Assembly (NCBI GenBank): GCA_963974935.1
Contig: CAXBEV010000004.1
Location: forward strand, 62,001 to 126,000
DNA: 64,000 bases
Source: UBA4479 sp963974935
GTDB taxonomy: Bacteria; Pseudomonadota; Alphaproteobacteria; Rhodospirillales; Casp-alpha2
Direction of reading: 5' to 3'
The position numbers were made by a program, and so were the translations under genes. Shown here one piece after another: positions 41,730 to 50,731 of this stretch (position 1 is the stretch's first letter; each line of letters starts with the position of its first letter). The notes below the pieces were generated by a model, which saw nothing but the letters and a program-made list of their open reading frames with translations, ran no database searches and was not told where the DNA came from.

Positions 41730-43745
41730 TCAGCGATCTATCGCCCAACTGCCGCGCGCCATTTCGGTGACCAACGCAACCTCATCAGCCGGCAGCGCGT
41801 CCGGACGTCCCTGCTCCAATGGGTCGAAATGAAACAGATATAAGCGCGACACAAACGCCGCAATGGGCAGTGAGCTTTCGCCGAATCGTTCCCCATAGCC
41901 TTCGGTGGCGACGACCACGTCATTGCCCCAGTCCTGGCCGCTGTCGTTGTTGGGATTGAAGAAATACACCCGCATCACGCTTTCCGAATCCAACGCAACC
42001 CGACAGATTGAGATCGCATGCCAACCGACATAGCGCGCAGCACTGTCGGTCATGGCAAGCCCGGCGGGCTGTGGGTGGATCACCGGCTGGTGCCCGTTGT
42101 AGTCGGGATGGTACGCCGCATAAAAGCGACGCACGAAGCCATCAAAATCGCTCAGCTTACCGGTCGCCACATCAACCGCGATATCGCAGCCACGCCCAAC
42201 CCACCAGCCGTGCAATTCGCGGTTCACCCACTGGTGCATGTCGCCTTCGCGCCCGATACATAGGGTCGCCATCTGCGCATAGATCCGGTCCAAGTGCGGC
42301 ACAACGATAGTCGACACGGCATCGACATCCCACGGACGCCCGTGCTGAACACCGGCGTTCGGCGCCGCAGACGACACCGGCGTGCCTTCGAAGGTGATCA
42401 CGACTTCATCATCGCGGGCCGCCCAGGTGACGATCTGCAACAAGTAGTCCGGATCGGTGAACGACCACATCGACAGCGCACGCGCCGCCTGACAGGTCGG
42501 GTTGTTGCCTTGGCCAACGCCGAACGTCTGACCCAGCACCGACAGCACGCCGGCGCTCAAAAATACATTTGCGGGGTGTGCGCTGCCGAATGCGGTGGTG
42601 ATCGCGGCTTCGGCATCCGCGCACAGCGTCATGCCGATCTGGCGCCATAGTGCAGGGGCGACCGGCGGCATAAATAAAACGCCACGCTCCAGTGTCAGGG
42701 CAAGCCCATAGACTGCCTGCGGGGTTTCTGGATGTACCGCATGATCGATCAACGCGTAGGTAAGATCGCCGTAGCACTTCAAAGCATCAACGCCGGTACT
42801 GGACAAACCCAGCGCATCCGGAATCAACGCGGGCGCATGTACCAATATATGCTGCAAGAACAATGCGTGGTACGCCGACACCAAACCGGTATCGTGCATG
42901 GCCCGCGCAAATGCGGTCGCTTCCTTGGCCAGGCCAGCCGTGTCCATGGCCGCAATACGGGCACTGTAAACGTCGAACCCCGGATCTTCGCGGCACCCCA
43001 AGGTCGGCCCGAACACAGCGCTGACCAGGCGATCCGCGCCCCATCCGCCGCTGCCGGTGGCTGCGACGCCGTCAGTGCCTCGACCAACATTACCGTCCAC
43101 CAACCAAACTGAAATCTGTGCGATCATCGCCTTGATGTCATCGACGACGATCGGGCGCTGCGCCAACAGCCGCCAGATTTCGGCGATCAAAGTATCAAGG
43201 ATCGAATCATGGCCGATGTTACGAACGATGTGCGCATAAAGACGCCGGCACACCGTATCCATATTGCCGGCCCGCGTCCTGGACGCTTCGTCGGCGCTGG
43301 CAAATACCAGATCCAAGTTCAGCCCGACCACTTGCGACAAAAAGTTGTGTGCCTGTTCGGATGCGATCCGTGGATGGAAATAATCACGCTTCGCCACCGC
43401 CAGCATACGCAGATGGTTCAGCGCTTCGAGCATCGCCGTTGCGGTGTCTGAAAGCTTCAGCGTACGCCCGGCCATTGCAGCCTGCAAAGTATCGGGATCA
43501 GCCCAATCCGTACCTTCGAACACGCCGGATAGCTCCAGTTGTTCAATACGTGCGTAGATCACTTCGACGCCACCATCGGACAACATGCAGCGCCGCGCCA
43601 TATCGAGCACGGCGGCACGATGGCGCATACGCGCAAAAGGACGCGCCTCGGCCATGCGGGCTTGGGCGTCGTCCATTTTGCGAAGCAGGTCCGTTTGGCT
43701 GCTCGCGGGTGCCGAGCCGAACCCAGCCGGCGCGGTATCCGTCAT
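41730..43745 (-). CDS. Uncharacterised 671-residue protein with a papain-like Cys-His-Asn pattern
   Basis: 671 residues from ATG 43745, which has AGGAG upstream. I do not recognise a named family. Residues 1-390 are helical and lack clear motifs. In the C-terminal part, GQGNNPTCQAARALSMW (411-427) places Gln412 six residues before Cys418, as Gln19/Cys25 in papain; GWHAISI (574-580) has His576 and VYFFNPNN (593-600) has Asn597. This Cys-His-Asn order, with a His-strand and an F-F-N/D-P-N turn, is like papain-like and C58-type proteases and transglutaminases. The fold is inference. It follows the ATP-grasp gene by 57 bp. Confidence 0.6.
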   Translation of the reverse strand: MTDTAPAGFGSAPASSQTDLLRKMDDAQARMAEARPFARMRHRAAVLDMARRCMLSDGGVEVIYARIEQLELSGVFEGTDWADPDTLQAAMAGRTLKLSDTATAMLEALNHLRMLAVAKRDYFHPRIASEQAHNFLSQVVGLNLDLVFASADEASRTRAGNMDTVCRRLYAHIVRNIGHDSILDTLIAEIWRLLAQRPIVVDDIKAMIAQISVWLVDGNVGRGTDGVAATGSGGWGADRLVSAVFGPTLGCREDPGFDVYSARIAAMDTAGLAKEATAFARAMHDTGLVSAYHALFLQHILVHAPALIPDALGLSSTGVDALKCYGDLTYALIDHAVHPETPQAVYGLALTLERGVLFMPPVAPALWRQIGMTLCADAEAAITTAFGSAHPANVFLSAGVLSVLGQTFGVGQGNNPTCQAARALSMWSFTDPDYLLQIVTWAARDDEVVITFEGTPVSSAAPNAGVQHGRPWDVDAVSTIVVPHLDRIYAQMATLCIGREGDMHQWVNRELHGWWVGRGCDIAVDVATGKLSDFDGFVRRFYAAYHPDYNGHQPVIHPQPAGLAMTDSAARYVGWHAISICRVALDSESVMRVYFFNPNNDSGQDWGNDVVVATEGYGERFGESSLPIAAFVSRLYLFHFDPLEQGRPDALPADEVALVTEMARGSWAIDR

Positions 43746-43802
43746 TAAGCGTTCTCCTGCCCTGGCACGCACCGCATATGCGGCACGAACGGGGGTCTTC
43801 CC

Positions 43803-45047
43803 TTAAACGTAGAAGTCCAAATCCTCTTGCGCGAGCAACAGTTCACGCATGCGATATGGATCGTCACCGAAAAAGTACACCAAGCCCCAGTGGGTGCCAA
43901 ACGCAGTCCGCTTGGTAACTTTATTCTGCATAGGCGCCATCAACTCGTGAAACTCGAAAAACGGATCGTTTTCGGTCTCTTCGGGAATGTTCAATTCACT
44001 AACCACGCGGCGACGCGGATACACGCCGAAGCAACCGGCATGACCGGTAGCACCGGTAACTTCTTCTGGGAAGAAATCATCAATCTCTTTTTGGGTCGTG
44101 TGCGGATCGAACATCAGCACCATGCCCTGATAGCAGTTGAAGCCGTACGCACGTTCAATCAATTCGAATGCGTTGAAACCGGGCGGCCGATACGCAACCT
44201 CGCCGAAGTACATCTTGCCGTCGCTGGTCACGAAGTATTCGGGGTGGATAAAACCGAAATCAATGTTGAAGGCTTCGATCAACTTTTCAATTTCCTCTGT
44301 GACGCGATCACGCCACTTTTCAAGTTCCGGCGTCGCCGGGACGAACACGGAATACCCTAAGTGCACGTACTCGGAAATGTTCAGGAATTGAATCTTGCGA
44401 TCTTTAATAAACGCTTCGACCGCGAATTCCCAACCGTCCAAGTGGCTTTCCATCAGTGACGGAAATTCTTCGTCGGGAATGTTGTCGACGTCTTCAGCGG
44501 TGCGGACGACGCGGTGGCCGAGACAGCCGGCCTTATCAAACGCTTTGACGTGAATTGGATCGTTCGGATCGCCATCCAGCTTTAACAGCGCTTCGTTCAC
44601 ACGGCGCAGGAAATTGACGACATCGGTTTTATTTTGCGCTTCTTCGAAAATACCGACACGGATGCCACCCAGCTGCGCGCGGCGCTTCATCATCGCCTTA
44701 TTACGGAACAGCATCGCCTGATTCATTAAGCGTGGGTTTTTGAGCAGCACTGCGTTGACGGCACCCGCCCATTCAACGGTTTCCTCGAACAGCGGAATGG
44801 CAACATCTACGCCCATTTCCTGAAGTTTTTCACCCAGCTCAAACGAACGCTCATTGAGGCGCTCAAAGTCCCACGACATAAACGGGATATCATTTTGGTC
44901 GGCGTATTCTTTCGCCCATGAAGGCGCGACGATGATGTAGCGACGGTCGAAACGGTCGATGGCGTCAATGGCGTTCAGGCTCCAGCCGAAAATCGCGACG
45001 TAGCCTTTGTTCGGATCTTTATCAGTGGTTTTGTCTTTAGAAGCCAT
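43803..45047 (-). CDS. ATP-grasp domain protein, function unknown
   Basis: The 414-residue protein has an N-terminal Rossmann-like part (17-105), then an ATP-grasp fold: HVKAFDKAGCLG (Lys168), EFAVEAFI (207-214) and the metal site GFIHPEYF and MYFGEVAYRPPG (Glu270, Glu283, Arg287). Such enzymes ligate a carboxylate to an amine or thiol using ATP. The residues after 330 (HAGCFGVYPRRRVVS) form an unusual C-terminal domain. Neither biotin, purine nor peptide-ligase subfamily signatures fit well. An AT-rich leader of about 320 bp precedes it, and the 671-residue protein gene follows. Confidence 0.8.
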   Translation of the reverse strand: MASKDKTTDKDPNKGYVAIFGWSLNAIDAIDRFDRRYIIVAPSWAKEYADQNDIPFMSWDFERLNERSFELGEKLQEMGVDVAIPLFEETVEWAGAVNAVLLKNPRLMNQAMLFRNKAMMKRRAQLGGIRVGIFEEAQNKTDVVNFLRRVNEALLKLDGDPNDPIHVKAFDKAGCLGHRVVRTAEDVDNIPDEEFPSLMESHLDGWEFAVEAFIKDRKIQFLNISEYVHLGYSVFVPATPELEKWRDRVTEEIEKLIEAFNIDFGFIHPEYFVTSDGKMYFGEVAYRPPGFNAFELIERAYGFNCYQGMVLMFDPHTTQKEIDDFFPEEVTGATGHAGCFGVYPRRRVVSELNIPEETENDPFFEFHELMAPMQNKVTKRTAFGTHWGLVYFFGDDPYRMRELLLAQEDLDFYV

Positions 45048-45372
45048 AAGTTGGCAATCTCCTCAGTCTGTTCAGTCGCTGTTGATTGGAAAAAGCAAAC
45101 GAATGCGTCACGCAAGGTTTGCAGTTTTATATAGTTAATAACGTATATTATTCTGTAATTCAACGCCGCGATGAAGATAATTCAAATAAATACAACACAG
45201 CAAGTAAATATATGTATCGAACAAGTTGATAAAATTAGGAATTTTTTATTTATTTAATTTATAAGTATATCACAAGTACGCATAAAAAATCGCGGTCTAA
45301 CCGATTTTTTTATTTTATATTTATTGCAATTAATAGAATTCGGCGACTTTGGCGCCAAAAGAAGCCGCACTA
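45048..45372. other. AT-rich leader upstream of the ATP-grasp gene
   Basis: About 325 bp, strikingly AT-rich compared with the neighbours. On the minus strand it carries the GAGGAG ribosome site of the ATP-grasp gene and probably its promoter. No convincing gene is present. A plus-strand frame of 28 codons at 45171-45257 has no ribosome site. The terminator of the upstream gene pair is at its right end. Confidence 0.6.
45284..45311 (-). terminator. Terminator-like hairpin behind the AlgH gene pair
   Basis: AAAAATCGCGGT, a 3-base loop and ACCGATTTTT pair with a 2-base bulge. On the minus strand the stem is followed by ATTTTTTATG. It lies about 60 bp past the stop of the 111-residue protein gene, so it probably ends the algH operon and separates it from the ATP-grasp promoter. 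Confidence 0.6.
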
Positions 45373-45708
45373 TCAGTCCGGATCGTTCTGGTCATCCAGA
45401 TACGCGTCGACGATTTGATAGATCGCTTCGGCGTGTTCTTCGTCGCCGCTGAAAACCACGTTCGCGGTTTCACCATAAACGTTGAGCACATAGCCCCGTG
45501 CTTTACAGACGTTTTCCATGGCCGTGATGAACGGCATCAGGACTTCGTTGTTGAGGCTTTCCGCGTTCGGACATTCGTCCATACGTTTGATCAACGCGGC
45601 GACCGGATCGTTGGGTTTTCCGCTCGGCCGATCACCGCCGGACTTTTTATGATCTTTCTGCGGGCGCTTGTGGCCGCCTGAGTGTGGTTTCGCGGGGGGT
45701 CTAGGCAT
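45373..45708 (-). CDS. Small hypothetical protein following AlgH
   Basis: About 111 residues from ATG 45708, which has GAGG six bases upstream; ATG 45720 is in frame too. A Pro/Lys/His-rich, disordered start (about 1-37) precedes a folded part of about 70 residues (ALIKRMDECPNAESLNNEVL to the acidic end). I do not recognise the family. The start lies within the last codons of algH, so translation is coupled. Confidence 0.65.
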   Translation of the reverse strand: MPRPPAKPHSGGHKRPQKDHKKSGGDRPSGKPNDPVAALIKRMDECPNAESLNNEVLMPFITAMENVCKARGYVLNVYGETANVVFSGDEEHAEAIYQIVDAYLDDQNDPD

Positions 45709-46288
45709 GTCCGGCCTCATCTGAAAGCATCAAGGGGTCGATGCCGAGTTTCCGCATCGCTGCCGTCCACTTATCATCGACATCGGTCTCAAACAACAGT
45801 GTCGGATCGCTGTCCAGGCTGAGCCAGCCGTTGGCCTTGATCTCATCATCCAATTGCCCAGGCCCCCAACCAGCGTAACCCAGGGCCAACAAACTTTGCG
45901 CCGGCCCGTCGCCTTCGGCGATGGCACGTAAAATATCAATGGTCGCGGTCAGTGCCACGTCTTCATCTACAACCATGGTCGCATCATGTATATAGTCGGG
46001 CGAATGCAACACAAAGCCGCGCCCGGTTTCGACCGGGCCACCGAACAGCACCTCAATCCCCTCGCCCGACGGCGGCATGGTGATATCGAGTTGTTCGAGC
46101 AAGTCCGGAAAACTGATGCTTTCGAGCGGCTTGTTGACGACCAGCCCCATTGCGCCCTCGGGCCCGTGCGCACACATGTAGATCACGGTCTTTTGGAACC
46201 GTTCATCCTGCATACTGGGCATCGCCAGTAAAAACCGACCGGTGAGGTAGGTATCGCTGTCCGATGTGGGCGCGTCAAAACCGGGCAT
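45701..46288 (-). CDS. AlgH/UPF0301 family protein
   Basis: 195 residues from ATG 46288 with GGAG upstream; an in-frame start at 46345 gives an unlikely N-terminus. YLTGRFLLAMPSMQDERFQKTVIYMCAHGPEGAMGLVVNKP is the family signature near the start (given here across about 14-54), followed by LFGGPV and LGYAGWGPGQLDDEI. Family members bind DNA or metal in some reports, but the biochemical role is unclear. Probable neighbour in the operon: the 111-residue protein. Confidence 0.88.
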   Translation of the reverse strand: MPGFDAPTSDSDTYLTGRFLLAMPSMQDERFQKTVIYMCAHGPEGAMGLVVNKPLESISFPDLLEQLDITMPPSGEGIEVLFGGPVETGRGFVLHSPDYIHDATMVVDEDVALTATIDILRAIAEGDGPAQSLLALGYAGWGPGQLDDEIKANGWLSLDSDPTLLFETDVDDKWTAAMRKLGIDPLMLSDEAGHA

Positions 46289-46528
46289 CGTGATCTCCAC
46301 TCCTTGGCGCTTGGAACGATTGAATGTTCGTTCATCAAACACCACATTACGGCATCATTATGACATATTAGTGAAGTAATGCCCAATCACTAGAGGGACG
46401 ACCGTTTAGCAACTTGCATATGACTCACACACCGTCACCTTCGCGTGAGGTCGCCACTTCGCCTTGCGTTCCGGCTCGGAATGTGGCGAAACCATACCGA
46501 AGAATACAAAGGCAGATTTGAACGCAAC

Positions 46529-48706
46529 ATGCACATGACACTTAAACGCTGGATCGTGCTGACCACCTTGGCGCTGACAAGCGTCGTCGGGCTCACGCTA
46601 AACGCACACGCGATCCCGGCGTCGGATTGGGCCGACGAAGAACAATCCTCGGCACGCCTGATCGCGGCGACCAATGCCTTGGGTGCGGACGGCAAGGTCC
46701 AAGCCGGCCTGGAATTTCAACTGAAGCCCGGCTGGAAAGTGTATTGGCGCTCGCCGGGCGACGCCGGGTTTCCGCCGACGCTGGATTTCACCGGCAGCGA
46801 GAATATCGAGGCCGGCGACCTGCAATGGCCGCTGCCGTCGCGCTTTTCCGTAATCGGGCTGGAAACACTGGGCTACGAAGATGCCGTGGTGCTGCCGTTT
46901 AACGTGACCGCCATCGATCCCAGCCGCGATGCGAAAATCAACGTGCAACTGCGCTATTTGACCTGCAAAGAAATCTGCATCCCTTATGATGCGGCACTGA
47001 ACCTGACGCTGCCCGCAGGCGAAGCAACGCCGAGTCCGCTTGCGCATACCATCGGCCAGTTCCAAGCCCGCGTACCGCGCACGGCAGACGCCGCCCGATT
47101 CGACGTCACCGGGCTCTGGACGGAAACCTCGGCCAAAGGTTTGTATCTGGTCGCCGATGTGTCGTCGGCACTCAAGCTCAAGGCGCCCGAGCTTTTTGTC
47201 GAAGGCCCCGCCGGTTTCGGCTATGGCGCGCCGTTGGTCGAGATGTCCGAAGGGGCTGCCCGTGCCACGCTCCGCGTCCCGGTGTCCGGCTATAAAGGCA
47301 CACCCGCCGAGGCGGCAGCCAGCCTGACCGACACACCGTTCACCCTGACCATATCCGACGGCAAACGCGCGGCTGAACTGTCACTCAATGCAGGCCTACC
47401 GCAAGCATTTGATCCGAGCATCCTAAACGCTTTGCCCTTACCAACGATCAATGTGTCGCAATCGATTTGGCTGATGCTGGCGTTCGCGTTTTTGGGCGGG
47501 TTGATCTTGAACCTGATGCCCTGCGTGTTGCCGGTGTTGTCGATCAAGCTTTTAAGCTTAGTGAAGCATGGCGGCGCGACGGCAGGTGCTGTCCGGGCGA
47601 GCTTCATGATGACCAGCGCAGGCATCATCACAGCCTTCATGGGGTTGGCCGCCGTGCTGATCGGGCTCAAAACCATCGGCGCCGGAATCGGCTGGGGCAT
47701 CCAATTCCAACAACCCTGGTTCTTGATCGCCATGGCGATTTTGGTGACGCTGTTCGCCTGCAATCTTTGGGGATTTTTTGAATTCCGTCTACCGGGTGCG
47801 ATCAGCGACCGGGCGGCAAAGGCCGGTGCCCGACCAACGCTGTTTGCGCCTTTCGTGCAGGGCATGTTCGCGACCCTTTTGGCGACGCCGTGCTCGGCAC
47901 CGTTCTTGGGCACTGCGGTCGGGTTTGCGCTCGCCCGCGGCAACAACGAAATTCTGATGATCTTCGCGATGCTCGGCGTCGGCTTATCGACACCGTATCT
48001 GCTGGTCGCCATGTTCCCGAAGATCGCCAGCAAAATGCCGAGACCAGGCGCATGGATGGTGAAGCTCCGCTTCGTGCTGGGGCTCGCCCTGGCGGCAACC
48101 GCGGTCTGGCTGCTGACCATCGTCGATAGCGTCAGCGGGCCGGTGATTGCGATCTCGACTGGTGTTATTTTGGTCGGCATCGGCATTTGGATGGGGCCGG
48201 TGATGCACCGTGTGCCGGAAATCCGAAAGGCGACGCCGTATGTGTTGTTGCTGGCCTCCCTCGGCGCCGTCACCAGCAGTTTTGTCGGTGGCATCAACGG
48301 GCCGCTTGACCCCGAACAGCCGCAGATCAGCAAAGTGAATTGGAAGAAATTTGATATCGAGACGCTGACTCAGTTGGTCGACTCCGGACATTTGGTTTTG
48401 GTCGACGTCACAGCGGACTGGTGTATCACCTGTCAGGTCAATAAACGCTTGGTGCTCGAAGACGGGCGCATTTTGGAAATGCTGAACGGGCCGGATGTCA
48501 TTCCGCTACGCGCTGATTGGACCCGACCCGACCCGGAGATTGCCGAATACTTAGCTTCGTTCGGGCGCTACGGCATTCCGTTTAATGCGATTTACGGCCC
48601 ACGCGCCAAAGGCGGCGTGGCCCTTCCGGAGCTATTGAGTGAGCGCAATGTTTTGGACGGGTTCAAGCAGGTCGTGCCCGAAAGCATGATGGCGCGCTTC
48701 GAATAG
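46529..48706 (+). CDS. DsbD/ScsB-like thiol-disulfide interchange protein
   Basis: About 725 residues from ATG 46529 (46535 is also possible); the frame is open to 46445. A signal peptide precedes an N-terminal beta domain with TCKEICIPYD (CxxxC). A DsbD-type membrane core follows, carrying the Cys in LNLMPCVLPVL and ATPCSAPFLG. The C-terminal thioredoxin domain has DWCITCQVN. This order is that of ScsB, which moves electrons from the cytosol across the membrane to periplasmic thiol proteins. A periplasmic peroxidase or copper-resistance protein may be the target; the peroxiredoxin gene follows downstream. Confidence 0.9.
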   Translation: MHMTLKRWIVLTTLALTSVVGLTLNAHAIPASDWADEEQSSARLIAATNALGADGKVQAGLEFQLKPGWKVYWRSPGDAGFPPTLDFTGSENIEAGDLQWPLPSRFSVIGLETLGYEDAVVLPFNVTAIDPSRDAKINVQLRYLTCKEICIPYDAALNLTLPAGEATPSPLAHTIGQFQARVPRTADAARFDVTGLWTETSAKGLYLVADVSSALKLKAPELFVEGPAGFGYGAPLVEMSEGAARATLRVPVSGYKGTPAEAAASLTDTPFTLTISDGKRAAELSLNAGLPQAFDPSILNALPLPTINVSQSIWLMLAFAFLGGLILNLMPCVLPVLSIKLLSLVKHGGATAGAVRASFMMTSAGIITAFMGLAAVLIGLKTIGAGIGWGIQFQQPWFLIAMAILVTLFACNLWGFFEFRLPGAISDRAAKAGARPTLFAPFVQGMFATLLATPCSAPFLGTAVGFALARGNNEILMIFAMLGVGLSTPYLLVAMFPKIASKMPRPGAWMVKLRFVLGLALAATAVWLLTIVDSVSGPVIAISTGVILVGIGIWMGPVMHRVPEIRKATPYVLLLASLGAVTSSFVGGINGPLDPEQPQISKVNWKKFDIETLTQLVDSGHLVLVDVTADWCITCQVNKRLVLEDGRILEMLNGPDVIPLRADWTRPDPEIAEYLASFGRYGIPFNAIYGPRAKGGVALPELLSERNVLDGFKQVVPESMMARFE

Positions 48707-48809
48707 CGCAATAAAGGGCTTTGCAATCCGGCACGGCGTCCCTATTTCATGGACAGTCGGCAGAACTGCCGGGCAGCATTTTTTGAATAACATTTTGCGG
48801 GGGATACCC

Positions 48810-49292
48810 ATGACCATCAAAGTTGGCGATAAAGTTCCGAGCGCAACGCTCAACATCATGACCGAAGACGGCCCTGACGCCATCACCACCGACGATCTTT
48901 TGGCGGGAAAGACCGTTGCGCTGTTCGGCGTACCTGGCGCCTTCACGCCGACGTGCTCAGCCAAGCATGTGCCGGGCTTCGTGGCTAATGCCGAAGCCCT
49001 AAAAGCCAAAGGCGTTGACGCCATCGGCTGCATTTCCGTCAACGACCCGTTCGTAATGGGCGCCTGGGGCAAAGACCAGGGCGTCGGCGACAAGGTGATG
49101 ATGCTGGCCGACGGCTCGGCCATGTTCACCAAAGCAGCCGGCCTTGAGCTTGACCTGACCGAGCGTGGCTTGGGCGTACGTTGTCAGCGCTTTGCGATGA
49201 TCGTCAAAGACGGCGTCGTGCAGTCGATCGAAATCGATGCTGCCGGTGCGTTCGACAAGACCAGTGCGGAATCGGTTCTGAGCGCGCTCTAA
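48810..49292 (+). CDS. Peroxiredoxin of the Prx5 type
   Basis: 160 residues from ATG 48810 with GGGGG upstream. VPGAFTPTCSAKHVPGF holds the peroxidatic Cys49, and the PxxxT/SxxC context is that of the AhpE/Prx5-like group. GVRCQRFAMIVKDGVV and the ending match. It reduces hydrogen peroxide and organic peroxides using thiols. It lies 103 bp downstream of the ScsB-like gene, so it may share its transcript. A terminator follows. Confidence 0.92.
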   Translation: MTIKVGDKVPSATLNIMTEDGPDAITTDDLLAGKTVALFGVPGAFTPTCSAKHVPGFVANAEALKAKGVDAIGCISVNDPFVMGAWGKDQGVGDKVMMLADGSAMFTKAAGLELDLTERGLGVRCQRFAMIVKDGVVQSIEIDAAGAFDKTSAESVLSAL

Positions 49293-49316
49293 GCGACGCA
49301 GACATCTGCTGCAAAG

Positions 49317-49370
49317 CGGGCGCCGGCGGCGGGCCTTAGGGCCTGATCGCTAGGCGCCCGTTTTTGTTTT
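49317..49370 (+). terminator. Intrinsic terminator after the peroxiredoxin gene
   Basis: CGGGCGCC (49317-49324) and GGCGCCCG (49353-49360) form an 8-bp stem with an inner GGGCCTTAGGGCC hairpin, followed by TTTTTGTTTT. It overlaps the last codon of the convergent LysR gene. Confidence 0.8.
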
Positions 49371-50318
49371 CGCTTCGTCTTTGTCTTTTTCGTCCGCGTC
49401 CCACTCCGCCTGGGATTTCGCCGCCTCATCCATCAACCAGTCACGGAACGCGACGACAGCTGGACGGTCGGCACGCTCGGGCCGACACACGAAATCCACC
49501 GAGACGTCTGACGGACAGTGAATGTCGAACAGGCGCACCAAGCGCCCGGTCTCCAGGTCATCCCATACATGTGCGCTACGGGCCAAGGCGACACCCTGCC
49601 CCTCGAATGCCGCCTGGATCGCCATGTTGGTGTCCGGAAAGCGTGTCCCATCACGCAGCGCCGGCTCATATATCTCAGCAGGCACACCGACGAAATCGAA
49701 CCAATATTCCCAACCCGGCGACAGAATCCCGGAATAGCGCAGCAACAGCGGCAGCTTGCATAATTCCTCGGGCGTCTTTGGCATGCCGTGAGTTTCCAAC
49801 AGCCTCGGTCTGGCAACTGGAAACACGTAATCTCGCATCAACGGCCACGATTTAAAGCCCGGATAGTGCCCGTCGCCGAGCATGATCACGGCGTCCATAT
49901 CACTGCGCTGAACGCTCTGCAGATTGTTTTGGCCGGTCGACAACCAGACGTCGATGTCGGGATTAGCGGCTTGGAAATGCTGCAAGCGCGGCACCATCCA
50001 CTTCACAGCCAAAGACGGGATCACCTCGACCCTAAGCGCCGTATGGCCGTGCTCGTCCTTCAACTCTTGAACAGCGTCGTTCAACGTCGTCAAAAAGTCA
50101 TCGGCGATCCCGGCGAGCTTTTCGCCCGCCGGCGTCAAATCAAGACGACGCGCTTTGCGCTCAAACAGCTTGAGATCCCAAAGCTCCTCAATATGGCGTA
50201 TCTGATGGCTGACCGCACTTTGCGTCACGTTCAACTCTTCGGCAGCCTTGGTAAAACTGAGGTGTCGGGCCGCCGCCGCAAGGGCGCGCAACGCAGCAAT
50301 CGGTGGCATATGGACCAT
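49350..50318 (-). CDS. LysR-family regulator, GcvA-like
   Basis: 322 residues from ATG 50318, chosen because GGAGG is five bases upstream; the frame reaches 50378. The N-terminal winged HTH (LSFTKAAEELNVTQSAVSHQIRHIE) is of the GcvA type, as is the RPxLLETHG region and the effector domain around 95-290. It lies well away from the gcv operon (5 kb), which here has its own riboswitch, so its target is not clear. A C-terminal Lys/Asp/Glu-rich tail follows. It is divergent from a 57-residue gene, and palindromes sit between them. Confidence 0.88.
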   Translation of the reverse strand: MVHMPPIAALRALAAAARHLSFTKAAEELNVTQSAVSHQIRHIEELWDLKLFERKARRLDLTPAGEKLAGIADDFLTTLNDAVQELKDEHGHTALRVEVIPSLAVKWMVPRLQHFQAANPDIDVWLSTGQNNLQSVQRSDMDAVIMLGDGHYPGFKSWPLMRDYVFPVARPRLLETHGMPKTPEELCKLPLLLRYSGILSPGWEYWFDFVGVPAEIYEPALRDGTRFPDTNMAIQAAFEGQGVALARSAHVWDDLETGRLVRLFDIHCPSDVSVDFVCRPERADRPAVVAFRDWLMDEAAKSQAEWDADEKDKDEAKTKTGA

Positions 50319-50339
50319 CAAAACCTCCAAGCCGTGGGT

Positions 50340-50381
50340 ATGTATGCATGATATATACATGAACAAATACTCATGCATGAG
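50340..50381. promoter_or_regulatory. Palindromes in the LysR/small-gene divergent promoter
   Basis: CTCATGCATGAG (50370-50381) is a perfect 12-bp palindrome. ATGTAT-N9-ATACAT (50340-50360) is a second inverted repeat in T-N11-A-like form. They lie 22 to 63 bp upstream of the LysR start and about 100 bp from the small gene, so autoregulation and control of the small gene are plausible. Confidence 0.45.
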
Positions 50382-50480
50382 ATGAATATCAATCCTTTGT
50401 GCCGCTGGAAGACTATGGTTATGTTCACTTCAACGGATCACACCGCTGGAAGACGCCAGCGACAACATGAGGATAAACAC

Positions 50481-50654
50481 ATGAATACCAACGCCAAACA
50501 GAATCGTTTCGCATCTTGGTTCCCAGGCAAAGCCACTGCCCGCGATCGCTGGGGCAACACCATCGGCACCGAAGTGCATGGTCGTGAGTTCCACGGCGCC
50601 AACACCGGCCCGGGTGCCACTGAACGGATGCGCTGGAGCCTCGGCCACGCGTAA
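50481..50654 (+). CDS. 57-residue small protein divergent from the LysR regulator
   Basis: The frame from ATG 50481 has GAGGATAA upstream and gives a 57-residue basic protein rich in Asn, Gly, Arg and Trp, with no signal or membrane helix (FASWFPGKATARDRWGNTIG within it). I do not recognise the family. It is followed by a strong terminator and its promoter region is shared with the LysR gene, which supports a real transcript. An upstream in-frame start at 50373 has no ribosome site. Confidence 0.55.
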   Translation: MNTNAKQNRFASWFPGKATARDRWGNTIGTEVHGREFHGANTGPGATERMRWSLGHA

Positions 50655-50731
50655 CGGAAAGAACTACCCTTCCCTGCGACCTCGTCCGAACCTTTTCGAC
50701 CTCCCTCGATATTCGGACCCAAGGAAGCCTC

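Noticed and set aside
42008..42650. Plus-strand frames opposite the 671-residue gene
   Set aside because: Arg/Pro-rich antisense translations typical of GC-rich DNA, with no start signals; the minus-strand gene has a ribosome site and partner.
44975..45163. Minus-strand frame across the ATP-grasp start
   Set aside because: It overlaps the true gene out of frame and has no ribosome site.
45171..45257. 28-codon plus-strand frame in the AT-rich leader
   Set aside because: No ribosome site or protein-like composition; the AT-rich sequence yields such frames by chance. Kept only as a remark.
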